From: JAMXLO01 sp964427005
GTDB lineage: Bacteria; Pseudomonadota; Alphaproteobacteria; Acetobacterales; Acetobacteraceae
Assembly (NCBI GenBank): GCA_964427005.1
Contig: CAYRTL010000012.1
Location: 3,378-67,377, forward strand
DNA: 64,000 nt
Direction of reading: 5' to 3'
Numbering within the stretch: the first letter of the stretch is position 1; each line of letters opens with the position of its first letter. Under the pieces are notes generated by a model. The model did no database searches. It was not told where the DNA came from and saw only the letters and a program-made list of their open reading frames with translations. Of the stretch, positions 24,774 to 34,168 are shown piece after piece. The position numbers and the translations under genes are program-made.

Positions 24774-25838
24774 ATGGCGATTGAAGGCGCGATCGACTGC
24801 GACATCCATCCGGGCGTGCCGAACATCAAGGCGTTACTGCCCTACATGGACGAGTTCTGGCAGGAATCCTTCGTCGCGCGCGGGATCGATGGCTTCGACA
24901 TGATGAGCTACCCGCTTGGCGCGCCGATCACCTGCCGGCCCGATTGGCGCGTCAAGGGCGAGCGTCCTGGTTCGTCCTTGCCCAAGATGCAGCGTGACGC
25001 ATTGGATGCGTTCGGCATCAGCCTCGCGATCTGCAATCCGCTCACCGGCGGCCAGGTTGCGGTCAGCGAGACGATGGGCGCGGCGATCTGCTCGGCCGTG
25101 AATGACTGGATCGTCGAGCATTGGCTTAACAAGGAGCCGCGCCTGCGCGCGTCGATCGTGATCCCAGCGCAGGCGCCGCTGCTCGCGGTGGAGGAGATCG
25201 AACGGCGCGCCGGGGACAAGCGTTTCGTGCAGATCCTCATGCCTGCAGCGTGCGAGATGATGCTGGGTCGCAGCTATTACTGGCCGATCTACGAGGTGGC
25301 AGCGAAATACGATCTGCCGATTGGACTGCATGCCGGCAGCATGTACCGCTATGCGCCCACCTCGGGTGGCTGGCCGTCATTCTATCTGCACGACTACGTG
25401 GCGAACTCGCAGATCTTTGAGGATCAGTTGCTGAGCCTGATCTCGAATGGCGTGTTCAACAGGTATCCAGACCTGCGTTTCGTACTGATCGAGTCCGGCG
25501 TGACATGGCTGCCTGGGTTCATCTGGCGGGCGATCAAGACCTGGCGTGGCGTTCGCGCCGAGGTGCCGTGGGTCAAGCGCTCGCCAGCGGAGACAATACG
25601 CGAGAACATCAGGCTCACCGTCCAGCCGATTGACGCGCCGAAAGATACCGACGTGCTCAGCCGCATCATCGAGCAGATCGACAGTGATCGCATGCTGCTG
25701 TTCGCCTCGGACTATCCGCACTGGCAGTTTGAAGGCGACGCTGTGCTGCCGCCTGGTCTGTCGCCCGACCTGCTGCAACGCATCCGCGTTTACAATCCGC
25801 TGGAGACCTATCCTCGCCTGAAGGAGACCATGCAATGA
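24774..25838 (+). CDS. Amidohydrolase-2 family metal-dependent hydrolase/decarboxylase 1
   Basis: A 354-residue TIM-barrel enzyme of PF04909 (ACMSD/2-pyrone-dicarboxylate lactonase type). The N-terminal metal motif is DCDIHPG, the mid-barrel His is in IGLHAGSMYRYAP, and the late Asp is in LLFASDYPHWQFEGD. The family hydrolyses lactones or decarboxylates aromatic acids. The start at 24774 follows AACGAGCACC. It lies 8 bp after the second binding protein and overlaps the next, paralogous amidohydrolase (ATGA), so transport and degradation appear co-expressed. Confidence 0.85.
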   Translation: MAIEGAIDCDIHPGVPNIKALLPYMDEFWQESFVARGIDGFDMMSYPLGAPITCRPDWRVKGERPGSSLPKMQRDALDAFGISLAICNPLTGGQVAVSETMGAAICSAVNDWIVEHWLNKEPRLRASIVIPAQAPLLAVEEIERRAGDKRFVQILMPAACEMMLGRSYYWPIYEVAAKYDLPIGLHAGSMYRYAPTSGGWPSFYLHDYVANSQIFEDQLLSLISNGVFNRYPDLRFVLIESGVTWLPGFIWRAIKTWRGVRAEVPWVKRSPAETIRENIRLTVQPIDAPKDTDVLSRIIEQIDSDRMLLFASDYPHWQFEGDAVLPPGLSPDLLQRIRVYNPLETYPRLKETMQ

Positions 25839-26938
25839 ATGCGCCCGTGAACGTCATGGAGCGGCGCGCCGAGACCGACACGCGTCTCGGCATCATCGAC
25901 TGCGACATTCATCCCTACATGAAGCCCGGCGCACTGAACCAGTATCTGCCGGAGCGCTGGCGCAAGCACGTGGCCGAGTATGGCAAGTTCAACTGCGGCA
26001 TCTATGCCGATCGCGGCACGTATCCGCGTTTCTCGCCCAATACATCGCGACGTGATTCGTGGCCGCCGGGTGGTGGGCTGCCCGGTTCCGACGTGGCGTT
26101 CATGCGCGAACAGCTTCTGGATGCCTACAACATCAGCTATGGCGTGCTGGAGCCTCTGCTAGGCGGCAATACGTCGCGCAACCTGGACGAGGCGGCGGCA
26201 CTGTGCTCGGCCATGAATGACTGGCAGGCGCACGACTTTGTCGATCTTGAGCCGCGGCTCCGCGCGTCGATTCTGGTGCCGCAGGATGATCCCGAAGCTT
26301 CCGTGAAGGAGATTGAGAAGCGAGCCGGCGATTGGCGCTTCGCCCAGATCCAGTTGGGATCGAAGACGTCAGAGCCGCTTGGGCGGCGGCGTTACTGGCC
26401 GATTTTCGCCGCGGCGCAGGCAAACGGTTTGTCTATCGGCTTGCATATCGGCGGCACGCAGAGCAGCGCGCCTTCAGCCAGCGGCTGGCCCCAGTTCTAC
26501 GTCGAAGACCACCACGTGCTGGTGCATTCGATGCAGAACCAGGCGGTCAGCCTGATCCTGGAGGGCGTGTTCGAGGCATTCCCCAACCTGAAGATCTGCA
26601 TGATCGAGGGCGGCTTCGCCTGGGTGCCGTCACTCGGCTGGCGGCTCGATGCGCACTGGGAGAAGATGCGCGACGAGGTGCCGCAGGTGAAGCGGCGCCC
26701 CTCGGAATACATGCGGACAAATCTGTGGTTCGCCACCCAGCCCGTCGAAGAGCCGGAGAACCCGGACGATTTGCGCCAGGTGTTCGAGTGGATCGGCTGG
26801 GACCGGATGGTGTACTCGTCCGACTATCCGCATTGGGACTTCGACGATCCGCACCTTGCGTTCCGCTTCCAGATGACCGAGGAGGAGAAGCGGATGCTGT
26901 TCCGCGACAATGCGCTGAACGTCTATACGTTCAGGTAG
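25835..26938 (+). CDS. Amidohydrolase-2 family metal-dependent hydrolase/decarboxylase 2 (tandem paralogue)
   Basis: A 367-residue paralogue of the preceding enzyme, with the matching landmarks DCDIHPYMKPGALNQYLPERW, SIGLHIGGTQSSAP, WVPSLGWRLDAHWEKM and VYSSDYPHWDFDDP. Metal ligands are conserved in both, so both are expected to be active. The tandem pair suggests consecutive steps or two related substrates, matching the two binding proteins upstream. It is last in the operon; a palindrome follows 5 bp after its stop. Confidence 0.85.
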   Translation: MNAPVNVMERRAETDTRLGIIDCDIHPYMKPGALNQYLPERWRKHVAEYGKFNCGIYADRGTYPRFSPNTSRRDSWPPGGGLPGSDVAFMREQLLDAYNISYGVLEPLLGGNTSRNLDEAAALCSAMNDWQAHDFVDLEPRLRASILVPQDDPEASVKEIEKRAGDWRFAQIQLGSKTSEPLGRRRYWPIFAAAQANGLSIGLHIGGTQSSAPSASGWPQFYVEDHHVLVHSMQNQAVSLILEGVFEAFPNLKICMIEGGFAWVPSLGWRLDAHWEKMRDEVPQVKRRPSEYMRTNLWFATQPVEEPENPDDLRQVFEWIGWDRMVYSSDYPHWDFDDPHLAFRFQMTEEEKRMLFRDNALNVYTFR

Positions 26939-26943
26939 ATGCG

Positions 26944-27026
26944 AATGTCACGGCCGGCCTCGTGCCGGCCATCCGTCGTGGCACCCTGCCGCTACTGATG
27001 GCCGGGACGAGCCCGGCCATGACGAT
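26944..27026. repeat. Palindrome of the GGCCGGGACGAGCCCGGCC type
   Basis: Arms 26944-26973 and 26997-27026 match at 25 of 30 positions. Each arm itself holds a smaller hairpin (GGCCGGC/GCCGGCC and GGCCGGG/CCCGGCC). It fills the 93-bp gap between the convergent amidohydrolase and flavin oxidoreductase stops, so it may serve as a two-way terminator. Confidence 0.7.
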
Positions 27027-27031
27027 CGCCC

Positions 27032-28069
27032 TCAGTGGAATTTCGGCATGACCTCCTGGCACAGAAGGCGCAGGGCAGTCATGACGTTTTCATGCGGGAT
27101 TTTCCCGCCGCAGTTCAGCTCCATAAGCACGCCATCCAGCGCCAACTCCTGCCGCAGCTCTTCCAGCCGTCCGGCCACCGATACTGGTGAGCCGATCAGC
27201 ACAGTGCCCTTCAGCGCGTCCTCGTACGTCATGGTCTCGAGCCGCCGTGCCGTCTGGGCGCGGCGATCGGCGCCATCGACGCCGGCACGCTTCGCGGAGT
27301 CAGCCAGCAGCGCCGCCTGCTGGCGATAGAAGTGGATGAGGCTCGGTTCAGCCTCATTGCGGGCCTGCGCATCGGTTGGCGCGATATAGGCGGGCACCCG
27401 CAGAAAGACGCCGCCCTCGCGGCCTGCGAGCGCCTCGCGATACGCACGAATTTGCGGGGCTATTTCCGAAGCGCTCTCGTAGCGCACAGCCACAAATATC
27501 GGCAGTCCCTGGCGTCCAATGGATACGAACGTATCGGCACTCGTCGCCGCTACCCGTATCGGCGGCGTCGGCTGCTGATACGGCTTCGGCACCACCGCAA
27601 CGTCATCAAAGCGGTGGTACTTACCCTGATATGACACCTTGTCCTGCGTCCATGCCTTTCGGACAATGTCAAGGACCTCGGCGAAACGCTCGCGGCTTTC
27701 CGCGTAAGGCACGCCATACGCCTCATAGGTGCGCGCCACGCCGCTGCGTCCGACCCCGAAGATCAATCGCCCATTGCTGATCTGATCGACGGTCGCAGCT
27801 TCCTCGGCCAGCCGGAGTGGATGGCAAAGCGGCAGCACCTGCACCGCCAGCCCGATCTTCATGCGCTGCGTCCGTGCCGCAATGGCACTGGCAATGCAAA
27901 GCGGCGCCGACAGAACCGAGCGCGCCGGATCGAAATGCAGCTCGCCGAGCCACATCGCATCCAGCCCCCAGCGTTCGGCGCCGTCCACCAGCTCGAAAGA
28001 CTGGGCAAATGCCTCGGCGTGCGTTCGTCCTGGCAGGGACGGAAACTCATGAAAGATGCCGAACTCCAT
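27032..28069 (-). CDS. LLM class flavin-dependent oxidoreductase
   Basis: A 345-residue luciferase-like monooxygenase fold protein. It opens with MEFGIFHEFPS, followed by AERWGLDAMWLGELHFDP, GLAVQVLPLCHPLRLAEEAATVDQISNGRL and FGVGRSGVARTYEAYGVPYAESRERF, all standard for flavin/F420-binding TIM barrels. GGGAAGGCGACAGCG precedes the chosen ATG. It is convergent with the amidohydrolase operon and 36 bp downstream of the adenosine-deaminase-like gene. A role in the degradation of the transported compound is possible but only by proximity. Confidence 0.87.
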   Translation of the reverse strand: MEFGIFHEFPSLPGRTHAEAFAQSFELVDGAERWGLDAMWLGELHFDPARSVLSAPLCIASAIAARTQRMKIGLAVQVLPLCHPLRLAEEAATVDQISNGRLIFGVGRSGVARTYEAYGVPYAESRERFAEVLDIVRKAWTQDKVSYQGKYHRFDDVAVVPKPYQQPTPPIRVAATSADTFVSIGRQGLPIFVAVRYESASEIAPQIRAYREALAGREGGVFLRVPAYIAPTDAQARNEAEPSLIHFYRQQAALLADSAKRAGVDGADRRAQTARRLETMTYEDALKGTVLIGSPVSVAGRLEELRQELALDGVLMELNCGGKIPHENVMTALRLLCQEVMPKFH

Positions 28070-28105
28070 CGCTGTCGCCTTCCCGCTTCCTCTTTGCACG
28101 GGAGC

Positions 28106-29587
28106 CTAGGGTTGCCGAGCAAATGCGTCCAGGTCGCGTTCCAGCGACCATTGCAGCCGCGCCTTCTCGCTTGCTTGCAAAAACGCTGCACAGGCCTGCG
28201 ATGCCGCATCCTCGCACACGGCCACTTTGCGCCATGCCACAGCATCGGCCCACAGGCTCGCGCCGGGCACAAACGCGTACTCCAACGTGTTGCGCTCCAG
28301 GCCCACCAATGTCGGCCAGTCCAATCCGAACTCCATCACCGCACGCTGCAGTTCGTGCGTGCGGTCAATCCGCTCGACGCCTTCGTCATCTGTGGACAAG
28401 ACAGTCGGAACGCCGGCAGCCCGATAGATGGGGAACGGATGAGTCGGACCATACACGCCGAGGATCTGGTCGTTGCTCGTCAGGTTGATCTCGACCGCAA
28501 CGTGTCGCTCCGCCATCTCGCGCAGCAATGATGCGGGATCAGTTTCATACATGACGTCCGCGCCATGACCGATGCGCCTGGCATGCGCCAGCTCCACGGC
28601 CTGCCGGATATGGAAGCGCAATTCATCCGGCGGGACCAGGCCAAGGCTCAGCTCGCCGGCATGCAGCGCCACATTCGCCTGCGGCATCACGCCATGCAGG
28701 TAGTCGAGCATTCGCATTTGCAGCGTGTAATTGGCGAGCGCTCTCGGATCGTCCTCAGGCGCCACGAAATTCAGCCCCACAACGCGCCGGTCAGCCTGGC
28801 TCAGCAGAGCGGTGAACAGCATCTGTGCGAAAACCTGACCTGGCGGATTGGTGCGCGTCACCTGTCCCAACCAGCGCACCGTCACCGCGCATCCCGGCTC
28901 CGGTTGCGGGGTATCGCAATGCAACAAGGCGCGCATGGTCGCCTCGCTTGCATCAATGTCCGCGCTCGCTTGGGGCACCAGCGCCGGCAAGCCAGCCGCA
29001 ATGAGTGCCTGATGATACGCCGCCATATCGCCGGTCCATGGCAACTTGCTCGCCAGGGGGCCGACATTCCAGCCTTGGAAAGTGACCATCAGCTCGACGT
29101 AGCGCTCGTGCTGCTGCCCCGCGCGATTGACGACATCGGCTGCCATCTCACCCATACTGGCGACGTTGCTGAACTTGCCGAATGTGGCGAAGAAGTAGTC
29201 ATGGCCGGTATCACCGGTACGCGGTACGAAGCCGCGCATAGACCACGCATCGACCAGCGCTGTGCGAAAAACAGGGTCGGCCAGCGCATCGGAAAGCTTG
29301 CGGCTCTTGCTGCCACAGGCGGCAACTATAAGCTTGGTCGTATCGGCGCACTTGCCCGATTTGGCGCCCGCCTCGATCAGCCGTTCAGCGTAGGCAGCGC
29401 CGCTCAGGTGGCTGTGCAGATCGCCGCCCTTTGGCATTTGGTAGAGGAATGCGCGCAGCTCCGGCGGTGACTGCCGTACGGCATCAAATCGGGCGGCGAT
29501 GTCTTCATTGGTCGCTCTGACTTGTGGCGCGCAAGCGCCCAGGAACAGTACGAGATAGGCGAGCACAAGCCGCGTGGCATGGCGCAC
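28106..29587 (-). CDS. Exported adenosine deaminase-like lipoprotein
   Basis: A 493-residue metal-dependent deaminase with a lipoprotein leader (VLAYLVLFLGACA, lipobox LGAC), so it is anchored outside the cytoplasm. The ADA metal and catalytic residues are in place: GGDLHSHLSGA (HxH), ALHAGELS (His and catalytic Glu), ARRIGHGADV and VLSTDDEGV. The spacing resembles the secreted ADGF/CECR1 group more than cytosolic Add. It starts at a GTG with AGGGGAAACGTCC upstream. It would convert extracellular (deoxy)adenosine to inosine if specificity is retained. Confidence 0.82.
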   Translation of the reverse strand: MRHATRLVLAYLVLFLGACAPQVRATNEDIAARFDAVRQSPPELRAFLYQMPKGGDLHSHLSGAAYAERLIEAGAKSGKCADTTKLIVAACGSKSRKLSDALADPVFRTALVDAWSMRGFVPRTGDTGHDYFFATFGKFSNVASMGEMAADVVNRAGQQHERYVELMVTFQGWNVGPLASKLPWTGDMAAYHQALIAAGLPALVPQASADIDASEATMRALLHCDTPQPEPGCAVTVRWLGQVTRTNPPGQVFAQMLFTALLSQADRRVVGLNFVAPEDDPRALANYTLQMRMLDYLHGVMPQANVALHAGELSLGLVPPDELRFHIRQAVELAHARRIGHGADVMYETDPASLLREMAERHVAVEINLTSNDQILGVYGPTHPFPIYRAAGVPTVLSTDDEGVERIDRTHELQRAVMEFGLDWPTLVGLERNTLEYAFVPGASLWADAVAWRKVAVCEDAASQACAAFLQASEKARLQWSLERDLDAFARQP

Positions 29588-29644
29588 GGACGTTTCCCCT
29601 GATGACGAGCGCGATCAACCTAGCACACGCTCGCCTAAGGAGGA

Positions 29645-30634
29645 TCAGCCGCCAGTCACGCTCATATGCCGCGCTACCGCTGGCCTGTCATGCCGGCGAT
29701 CGATGATGAAGTCGTGGCCTTTCGGCTTACGGCTGATAGCCTCGCGGATCGCATCATCCAGCTCCGCGTCAGCGGCACCCGCCCGCAGCACCTTCCGCAG
29801 ATCCGCATCATCGTCCTGGCCCAGGCACATATACAGAGTGCCTGTACAGGTCAGCCTAACGCGGTTGCAGCTTTCGCAGAAATTGTGAGTCATCGGCGTG
29901 ATGAAGCCGATACGCCGCCCGGTCTCCACCACGTTGAAGTACCGCGCGGGACCGCCCGTGCGGTAATCGGTTTCTTCCAGCGTCCAACGCCGACGCAGTC
30001 GCGAGCGCACGATGGAAAGCGGCAGGTACTGCTCGGTCCGGTCGCCAGTGATGTCACCCATCGGCATGGTCTCGATCAGGCAGAGATCGAAGCCGTGATC
30101 ACCGCACCAAGCCAGCATGGCGTCGAACTCGTCCTCGTTCACGCCCTTCATCGCCACGGCATTGATCTTGATCGCTATCCCCGCTTCTTTCGCGGCGAAG
30201 ATACCGTCCAGTGTCGCGCCGATCTTCCCCCAGCGGGTGACCGCGGCGAATTTCTCCGGATCCAGCGTGTCCAGCGATACGTTGATGCGCCGCACGCCGG
30301 CCTCGTACAAACCGCCCGCCAGTTTCGCCAGTTGCGTGCCGTTCGTGGTGACGACAAGCTCCTTCAGGCCGCCGGCGCCCAGACGCGTGCCCAGGCTCCG
30401 GAACAGCGTCATGACGTCGCGACGCACCAGTGGTTCGCCGCCGGTGATCCGGATCTTGTTGGTGCCCAGCCGGATGAAGGCGGCACAGACCCGGTCCAGC
30501 TCCTCCAGCGTGAGCAGGTCCCGCTTCGGCAGGAAGGACATGTCCTCGGCCATGCAATAGACGCAGCGAAGGTCGCAGCGATCGGTCACAGAGACCCGGA
30601 GGTAGGTGATGGCGCGGCCGAACGGATCGATCAT
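29645..30634 (-). CDS. moaA: GTP 3',8-cyclase MoaA
   Basis: A 329-residue radical SAM enzyme for the first step of molybdenum cofactor synthesis. The N-terminal SAM cluster motif is CDLRCVYCMAE, preceded by YLRVSVTDR. The C-terminal cluster is NFCESCNRVRLTCTGTLYMCL, which binds the second 4Fe-4S centre and GTP. TGGEPLVRRD and TTNGTQLAKLA are also present. It ends in VTGG, so the C-terminal GG-type tail of MoaA is kept. The ATG at 30634 begins MIDPFGR, as is common; an upstream ATG at 30673 is possible. No other moa genes are in the window. Confidence 0.95.
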   Translation of the reverse strand: MIDPFGRAITYLRVSVTDRCDLRCVYCMAEDMSFLPKRDLLTLEELDRVCAAFIRLGTNKIRITGGEPLVRRDVMTLFRSLGTRLGAGGLKELVVTTNGTQLAKLAGGLYEAGVRRINVSLDTLDPEKFAAVTRWGKIGATLDGIFAAKEAGIAIKINAVAMKGVNEDEFDAMLAWCGDHGFDLCLIETMPMGDITGDRTEQYLPLSIVRSRLRRRWTLEETDYRTGGPARYFNVVETGRRIGFITPMTHNFCESCNRVRLTCTGTLYMCLGQDDDADLRKVLRAGAADAELDDAIREAISRKPKGHDFIIDRRHDRPAVARHMSVTGG

Positions 30635-30820
30635 CGCGATAAACGGCTCCTTCCTGCGCCTGACTTGCTCCATCCCAGGGCAGGGTTCAAGAGCCCGACC
30701 TGAAGGGCTGAAGACCAAATGGTCATTGCCGAGCCAGCCCGTTCACCACTGGGCGCTTTACCGGATCATAAATCACCTCTGAAATTTCGGCCTATGCTTG
30801 CCCGCGGGGGGACGGATTTG

Positions 30821-31471
30821 ATGGCGGACAAAACCGAATCACTGCGGCTGGCGGAGTTGCTCTGCTCGCGCCTCTGCCATGATCTGAGTGGCCCGCTCGG
30901 CGCGCTGATCGGCGTACTGGAGATCGCGCGGGAGGAGTTGCCTGGCCATGAGACCATGGCGCTAGCCGAGGAGACCGCGGTGGAACTCGGCCAGCGCCTG
31001 AAGCTGCTGCGCGGCGCCTGGGCGGCCGATAGCGAGGAACTGGACATCATCAGGCTGCAGAATTTCGCCACCACCCTGGCCGCCAGTCGCCGGCTGCGGC
31101 TCGATCTCGCCGGCCTGGATCCCGGGTCGGTGTTTCCGCCGCCAGACGCGAGGCTGATCCTCAACGTGCTCCTGCTGGCAGCGGAGAGCCTTCCCGGAGG
31201 CGGCATCGTCGCTCTCTCCGGCTCTCTCAAGGACAATATTGTCGTGACGATCTCCGGCCCCCGGGCAGCGTGGCCGACGGGCTTTGCTGCCTGCCTCGCC
31301 GACGCCGATGCCGCATGGGATTCCGTGATTGCGAGCGTACGCGGCATGCAGGCCCCGCTGACCGCCCTGCTGGCACGCGGTCTGGGCTACCGCCTCTCCA
31401 TGCTGATGCCCGCCGGTTCCGGTGGGGATGCGGATCGCTCGCCGCCCCTGCTGCTGTCGCGCGGCAGGTAG
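30821..31471 (+). CDS. ChpT-like histidine phosphotransferase
   Basis: A 216-residue protein resembling ChpT, the dimeric histidine phosphotransferase of the alphaproteobacterial CckA-ChpT-CtrA relay. The phospho-accepting His is expected at residue 20 in LCSRLCHDLSGPLGALIGVLE, followed by a degenerate Bergerat-type domain without ATP-binding N and G boxes (for example PDARLILNVLLLAAESLPGGGIVAL). GGGGGACGGATTTG precedes the ATG. It sits 85 bp upstream of cheA. In this position it could serve the cell-cycle relay or the chemotaxis system; the sequence does not decide. Confidence 0.72.
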   Translation: MADKTESLRLAELLCSRLCHDLSGPLGALIGVLEIAREELPGHETMALAEETAVELGQRLKLLRGAWAADSEELDIIRLQNFATTLAASRRLRLDLAGLDPGSVFPPPDARLILNVLLLAAESLPGGGIVALSGSLKDNIVVTISGPRAAWPTGFAACLADADAAWDSVIASVRGMQAPLTALLARGLGYRLSMLMPAGSGGDADRSPPLLLSRGR

Positions 31472-31556
31472 CCTGACCGCAATTTACCGATTCTTTGTCA
31501 GCTTCTGACCAGGATGCGCCTCCGCCTGGCGCGATGCCGGGCTGCCGGGGGCTGCC

Positions 31557-34154
31557 ATGGACGATCTGATTGCCGACTTCCTGACCGAGACGAATGAAAG
31601 CATCGCCGATCTCGACGTCGCACTGGTGAAACTCGAACGAACGCCAGACGATCACGAAACGCTGTCCCTGATCTTCCGGCTCGTACACACGATCAAGGGC
31701 ACCTGCGGATTTCTCGGTCTGCCGCGGCTGGAGCGGGTCGCCCATGCTGCCGAGAATGTCCTGGGGAAGGTGCGGGATGGCGCACTGATCGCCGAACCTG
31801 ACACGGTGACCCTGGTCCTGACAGCTCTCGACCGCATCAAGGCCATAGTGGCTGGGTTGGCCGCGACTGGCAGCGAACCGGCGGGTGACGATAGCGATCT
31901 GGTGGAGGCGTTGAACGCTGCGGCGGTTGGCGAGGCACCGAAACCGCCTGCCCTGGCTGTCGAGCCCCAACCGGAGCCCAAAGAGGAGGTTGTGCCAGAG
32001 CCGGAACCTGTGTCGGTTTCAGAGGCCCCCTCGCAGCAGACGCCCGCCCCGGCGCAGCCTATCTCCGAGACACCACAGGGCGAGCCGGTCGCGACCAACC
32101 AGACGATCAGGGTCACGGTTGACGTATTGGAGGACCTGATGACGCTGGTGAGCGAACTGGTGCTCACGCGCAATCAGCTCCTGCAGCTCGCGCGCACGCA
32201 GGAGAACACCGGTTTCACTGTTCCTCTGCAGCGCCTGTCGCACATCACCTCCGACCTGCAGGAAGGCGTGATGAAGACGCGCATGCAGCCGATCGGCAAT
32301 GCATGGAACAAACTACCGCGTCTCGTCCGCGATCTGTCGCGGGAAATGGACAAGAAGATCGAGCTCACCATGCTCGGAGCGGATACCGAGTTGGATCGCC
32401 AGGTGCTGGAGCTGATCAAGGATCCGCTGACGCACATGGTGCGCAACAGCGGCGACCATGGGCTGGAGAGCCCATCGGAACGCCGCGCCGCCGGCAAGCC
32501 GGAAACCGGCCACATCACGCTGAACGCATTCCACGAGGGTGGCCATATCATCATCGAGATTTCCGACGATGGCCGCGGCCTGCCGCTCGACAAGATCCGC
32601 GCGAAGGTGCTGAAGAACGGGCTCGCGACCGAAGCCGAGGTCGCCGGCATGAGCGATGCTCAGTTGCAACGCTTCGTCTTCCGACCCGGCTTTTCCACTG
32701 CATCCGTGGTCACCGCCGTATCGGGCCGCGGCGTCGGCATGGATGTGGTGAAGACCAATATCGAGAAAATCGGCGGCACCATCGAGCTGAAAAGCGTCGC
32801 TGGTGTCGGTACCACCTTCACTATCAAGATTCCCCTGACACTCGCTATCGTCTCCGCACTCATCGTCGAAGCCGGCACTGAACGGTTTGCCATTCCGCAG
32901 ATCAGCGTGGTCGAGCTGGTGCGTGCGCAGAAGGAAGCGGGGCGCGGTCACAACGAGCCGGGCTCGGAGACAGTGATCGAGCGCATCAACGACACGCCGG
33001 TGCTGCGGCTGCGGGACAGGCTGCTGCCGCTGGTCAATCTCAATGACCTGCTGGCCCTCGGGCAATCACACAACGACGAGACCGGCGCATACATCGTCGT
33101 GACACAGGTCGGTGCCAATAGCCTCGGTATCATCGTCGATCGCGTGTTCGATACCGAGGAGATCGTGGTGAAGCCTGTGGCGCCAATCCTGCGCCACGTC
33201 ACAATGTTCAGCGGCAACACCATTCTCGGTGATGGCTCCGTGATCATGATCCTTGATCCAAATGGGATCGCGCGTGCCACGGGCGTCGGAGCGGGCGGCG
33301 AGGCCAAGGCCATCTCGTCGAGCGCCGCGGACGCGCTGCGTTCCGGCGATCGCACAGCGATGCTGCTGTTCCGCGCTGGTAGCGAACAGAAGCTGGCAGT
33401 GCCTCTGGGCTTGGTCGCGCGCCTCGAAGACATCCCACGCGAGACGATTGAAATCTCCTGCGGCGCACCGGTGACCCAGTATCGCGGCAAGCTGATGCCA
33501 CTCGTCGCATTATCGGGGAACCTCGATACCGAGAAGCCGCACCAGCCCGTGCTGGTGTTCAACGACGGCGACCGCAGCATGGGACTGATGGTCGATGAAA
33601 TCGTCGATGTAGTGGAGGACCGGCTGAACATCGAGCTGTCAGGCACTCGTCCCGGGCTGCTCGGTTCGGCGGTGATAGCCGGCCACGCAACTGACGTGAT
33701 CGACACTGGATATTGGCTGACGCAGGCGTGGCAGGACTGGTTCCATGGTACTGGCGGGGCAACGGATCAGCGCAAATCGCGACGCGTGCTGGTGGTGGAG
33801 GACAGCGACTTCTTTCGCCAACTGCTGACCCCGATCCTGGGAGCGGCCGGTTACCATGTGACAGCGGCGCCTAGTGCCGCGGAAGCCTTGCGGCTGCGCG
33901 AGGGCGGGGCAATGTTTGAGGTCATCGTCTCCGACATCGCCATGCCCGACATGGATGGTCTCGACTTCGCGCGTGCCGTGCGCGCCAGTGGTCCATGGGC
34001 GAAGCTGCCAATGATAGCACTGTCGGCGCGCACCGAGCCATCTGACATCGAGGCAGGACGCGACGCGGGCTTCACCGATTACGTCGCGAAATTCCAGCGT
34101 GAGGCGCTGATCGCCAGTCTGCGTCAGTGTCTGGCAGAACCCATCGCTGCGTGA
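31557..34154 (+). CDS. cheA: Hybrid chemotaxis histidine kinase CheA with two CheW domains and a receiver
   Basis: An 865-residue kinase. An Hpt domain carries His44 in LVHTIKGTCGFLGL; a Pro/Glu-rich linker (about 125-180) follows. The dimerisation and HATPase domains contain DPLTHMVRNSGDHGLE (N box), ISDDGRGLPLDK (G1) and SAVSGRGVGMDVV (G2). There are two CheW-like regions, one starting near SALIVEAGTERFAIPQ and one near AMLLFRAGSEQKLAVPLG, the second ending in VLVFNDGDRSMGLMVDEI. A C-terminal receiver has VLVVEDSDFFR and phospho-Asp793 in VIVSDIAMPDMDG. CheA with a fused receiver is common in alphaproteobacteria, where the receiver can be a phosphate sink. Confidence 0.95.
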   Translation: MDDLIADFLTETNESIADLDVALVKLERTPDDHETLSLIFRLVHTIKGTCGFLGLPRLERVAHAAENVLGKVRDGALIAEPDTVTLVLTALDRIKAIVAGLAATGSEPAGDDSDLVEALNAAAVGEAPKPPALAVEPQPEPKEEVVPEPEPVSVSEAPSQQTPAPAQPISETPQGEPVATNQTIRVTVDVLEDLMTLVSELVLTRNQLLQLARTQENTGFTVPLQRLSHITSDLQEGVMKTRMQPIGNAWNKLPRLVRDLSREMDKKIELTMLGADTELDRQVLELIKDPLTHMVRNSGDHGLESPSERRAAGKPETGHITLNAFHEGGHIIIEISDDGRGLPLDKIRAKVLKNGLATEAEVAGMSDAQLQRFVFRPGFSTASVVTAVSGRGVGMDVVKTNIEKIGGTIELKSVAGVGTTFTIKIPLTLAIVSALIVEAGTERFAIPQISVVELVRAQKEAGRGHNEPGSETVIERINDTPVLRLRDRLLPLVNLNDLLALGQSHNDETGAYIVVTQVGANSLGIIVDRVFDTEEIVVKPVAPILRHVTMFSGNTILGDGSVIMILDPNGIARATGVGAGGEAKAISSSAADALRSGDRTAMLLFRAGSEQKLAVPLGLVARLEDIPRETIEISCGAPVTQYRGKLMPLVALSGNLDTEKPHQPVLVFNDGDRSMGLMVDEIVDVVEDRLNIELSGTRPGLLGSAVIAGHATDVIDTGYWLTQAWQDWFHGTGGATDQRKSRRVLVVEDSDFFRQLLTPILGAAGYHVTAAPSAAEALRLREGGAMFEVIVSDIAMPDMDGLDFARAVRASGPWAKLPMIALSARTEPSDIEAGRDAGFTDYVAKFQREALIASLRQCLAEPIAA

Positions 34155-34168
34155 TGAAGGAGACGCGT

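Noticed and set aside
29666..30703. 345-residue plus-strand frame
   Set aside because: Antisense shadow of moaA without recognisable motifs.
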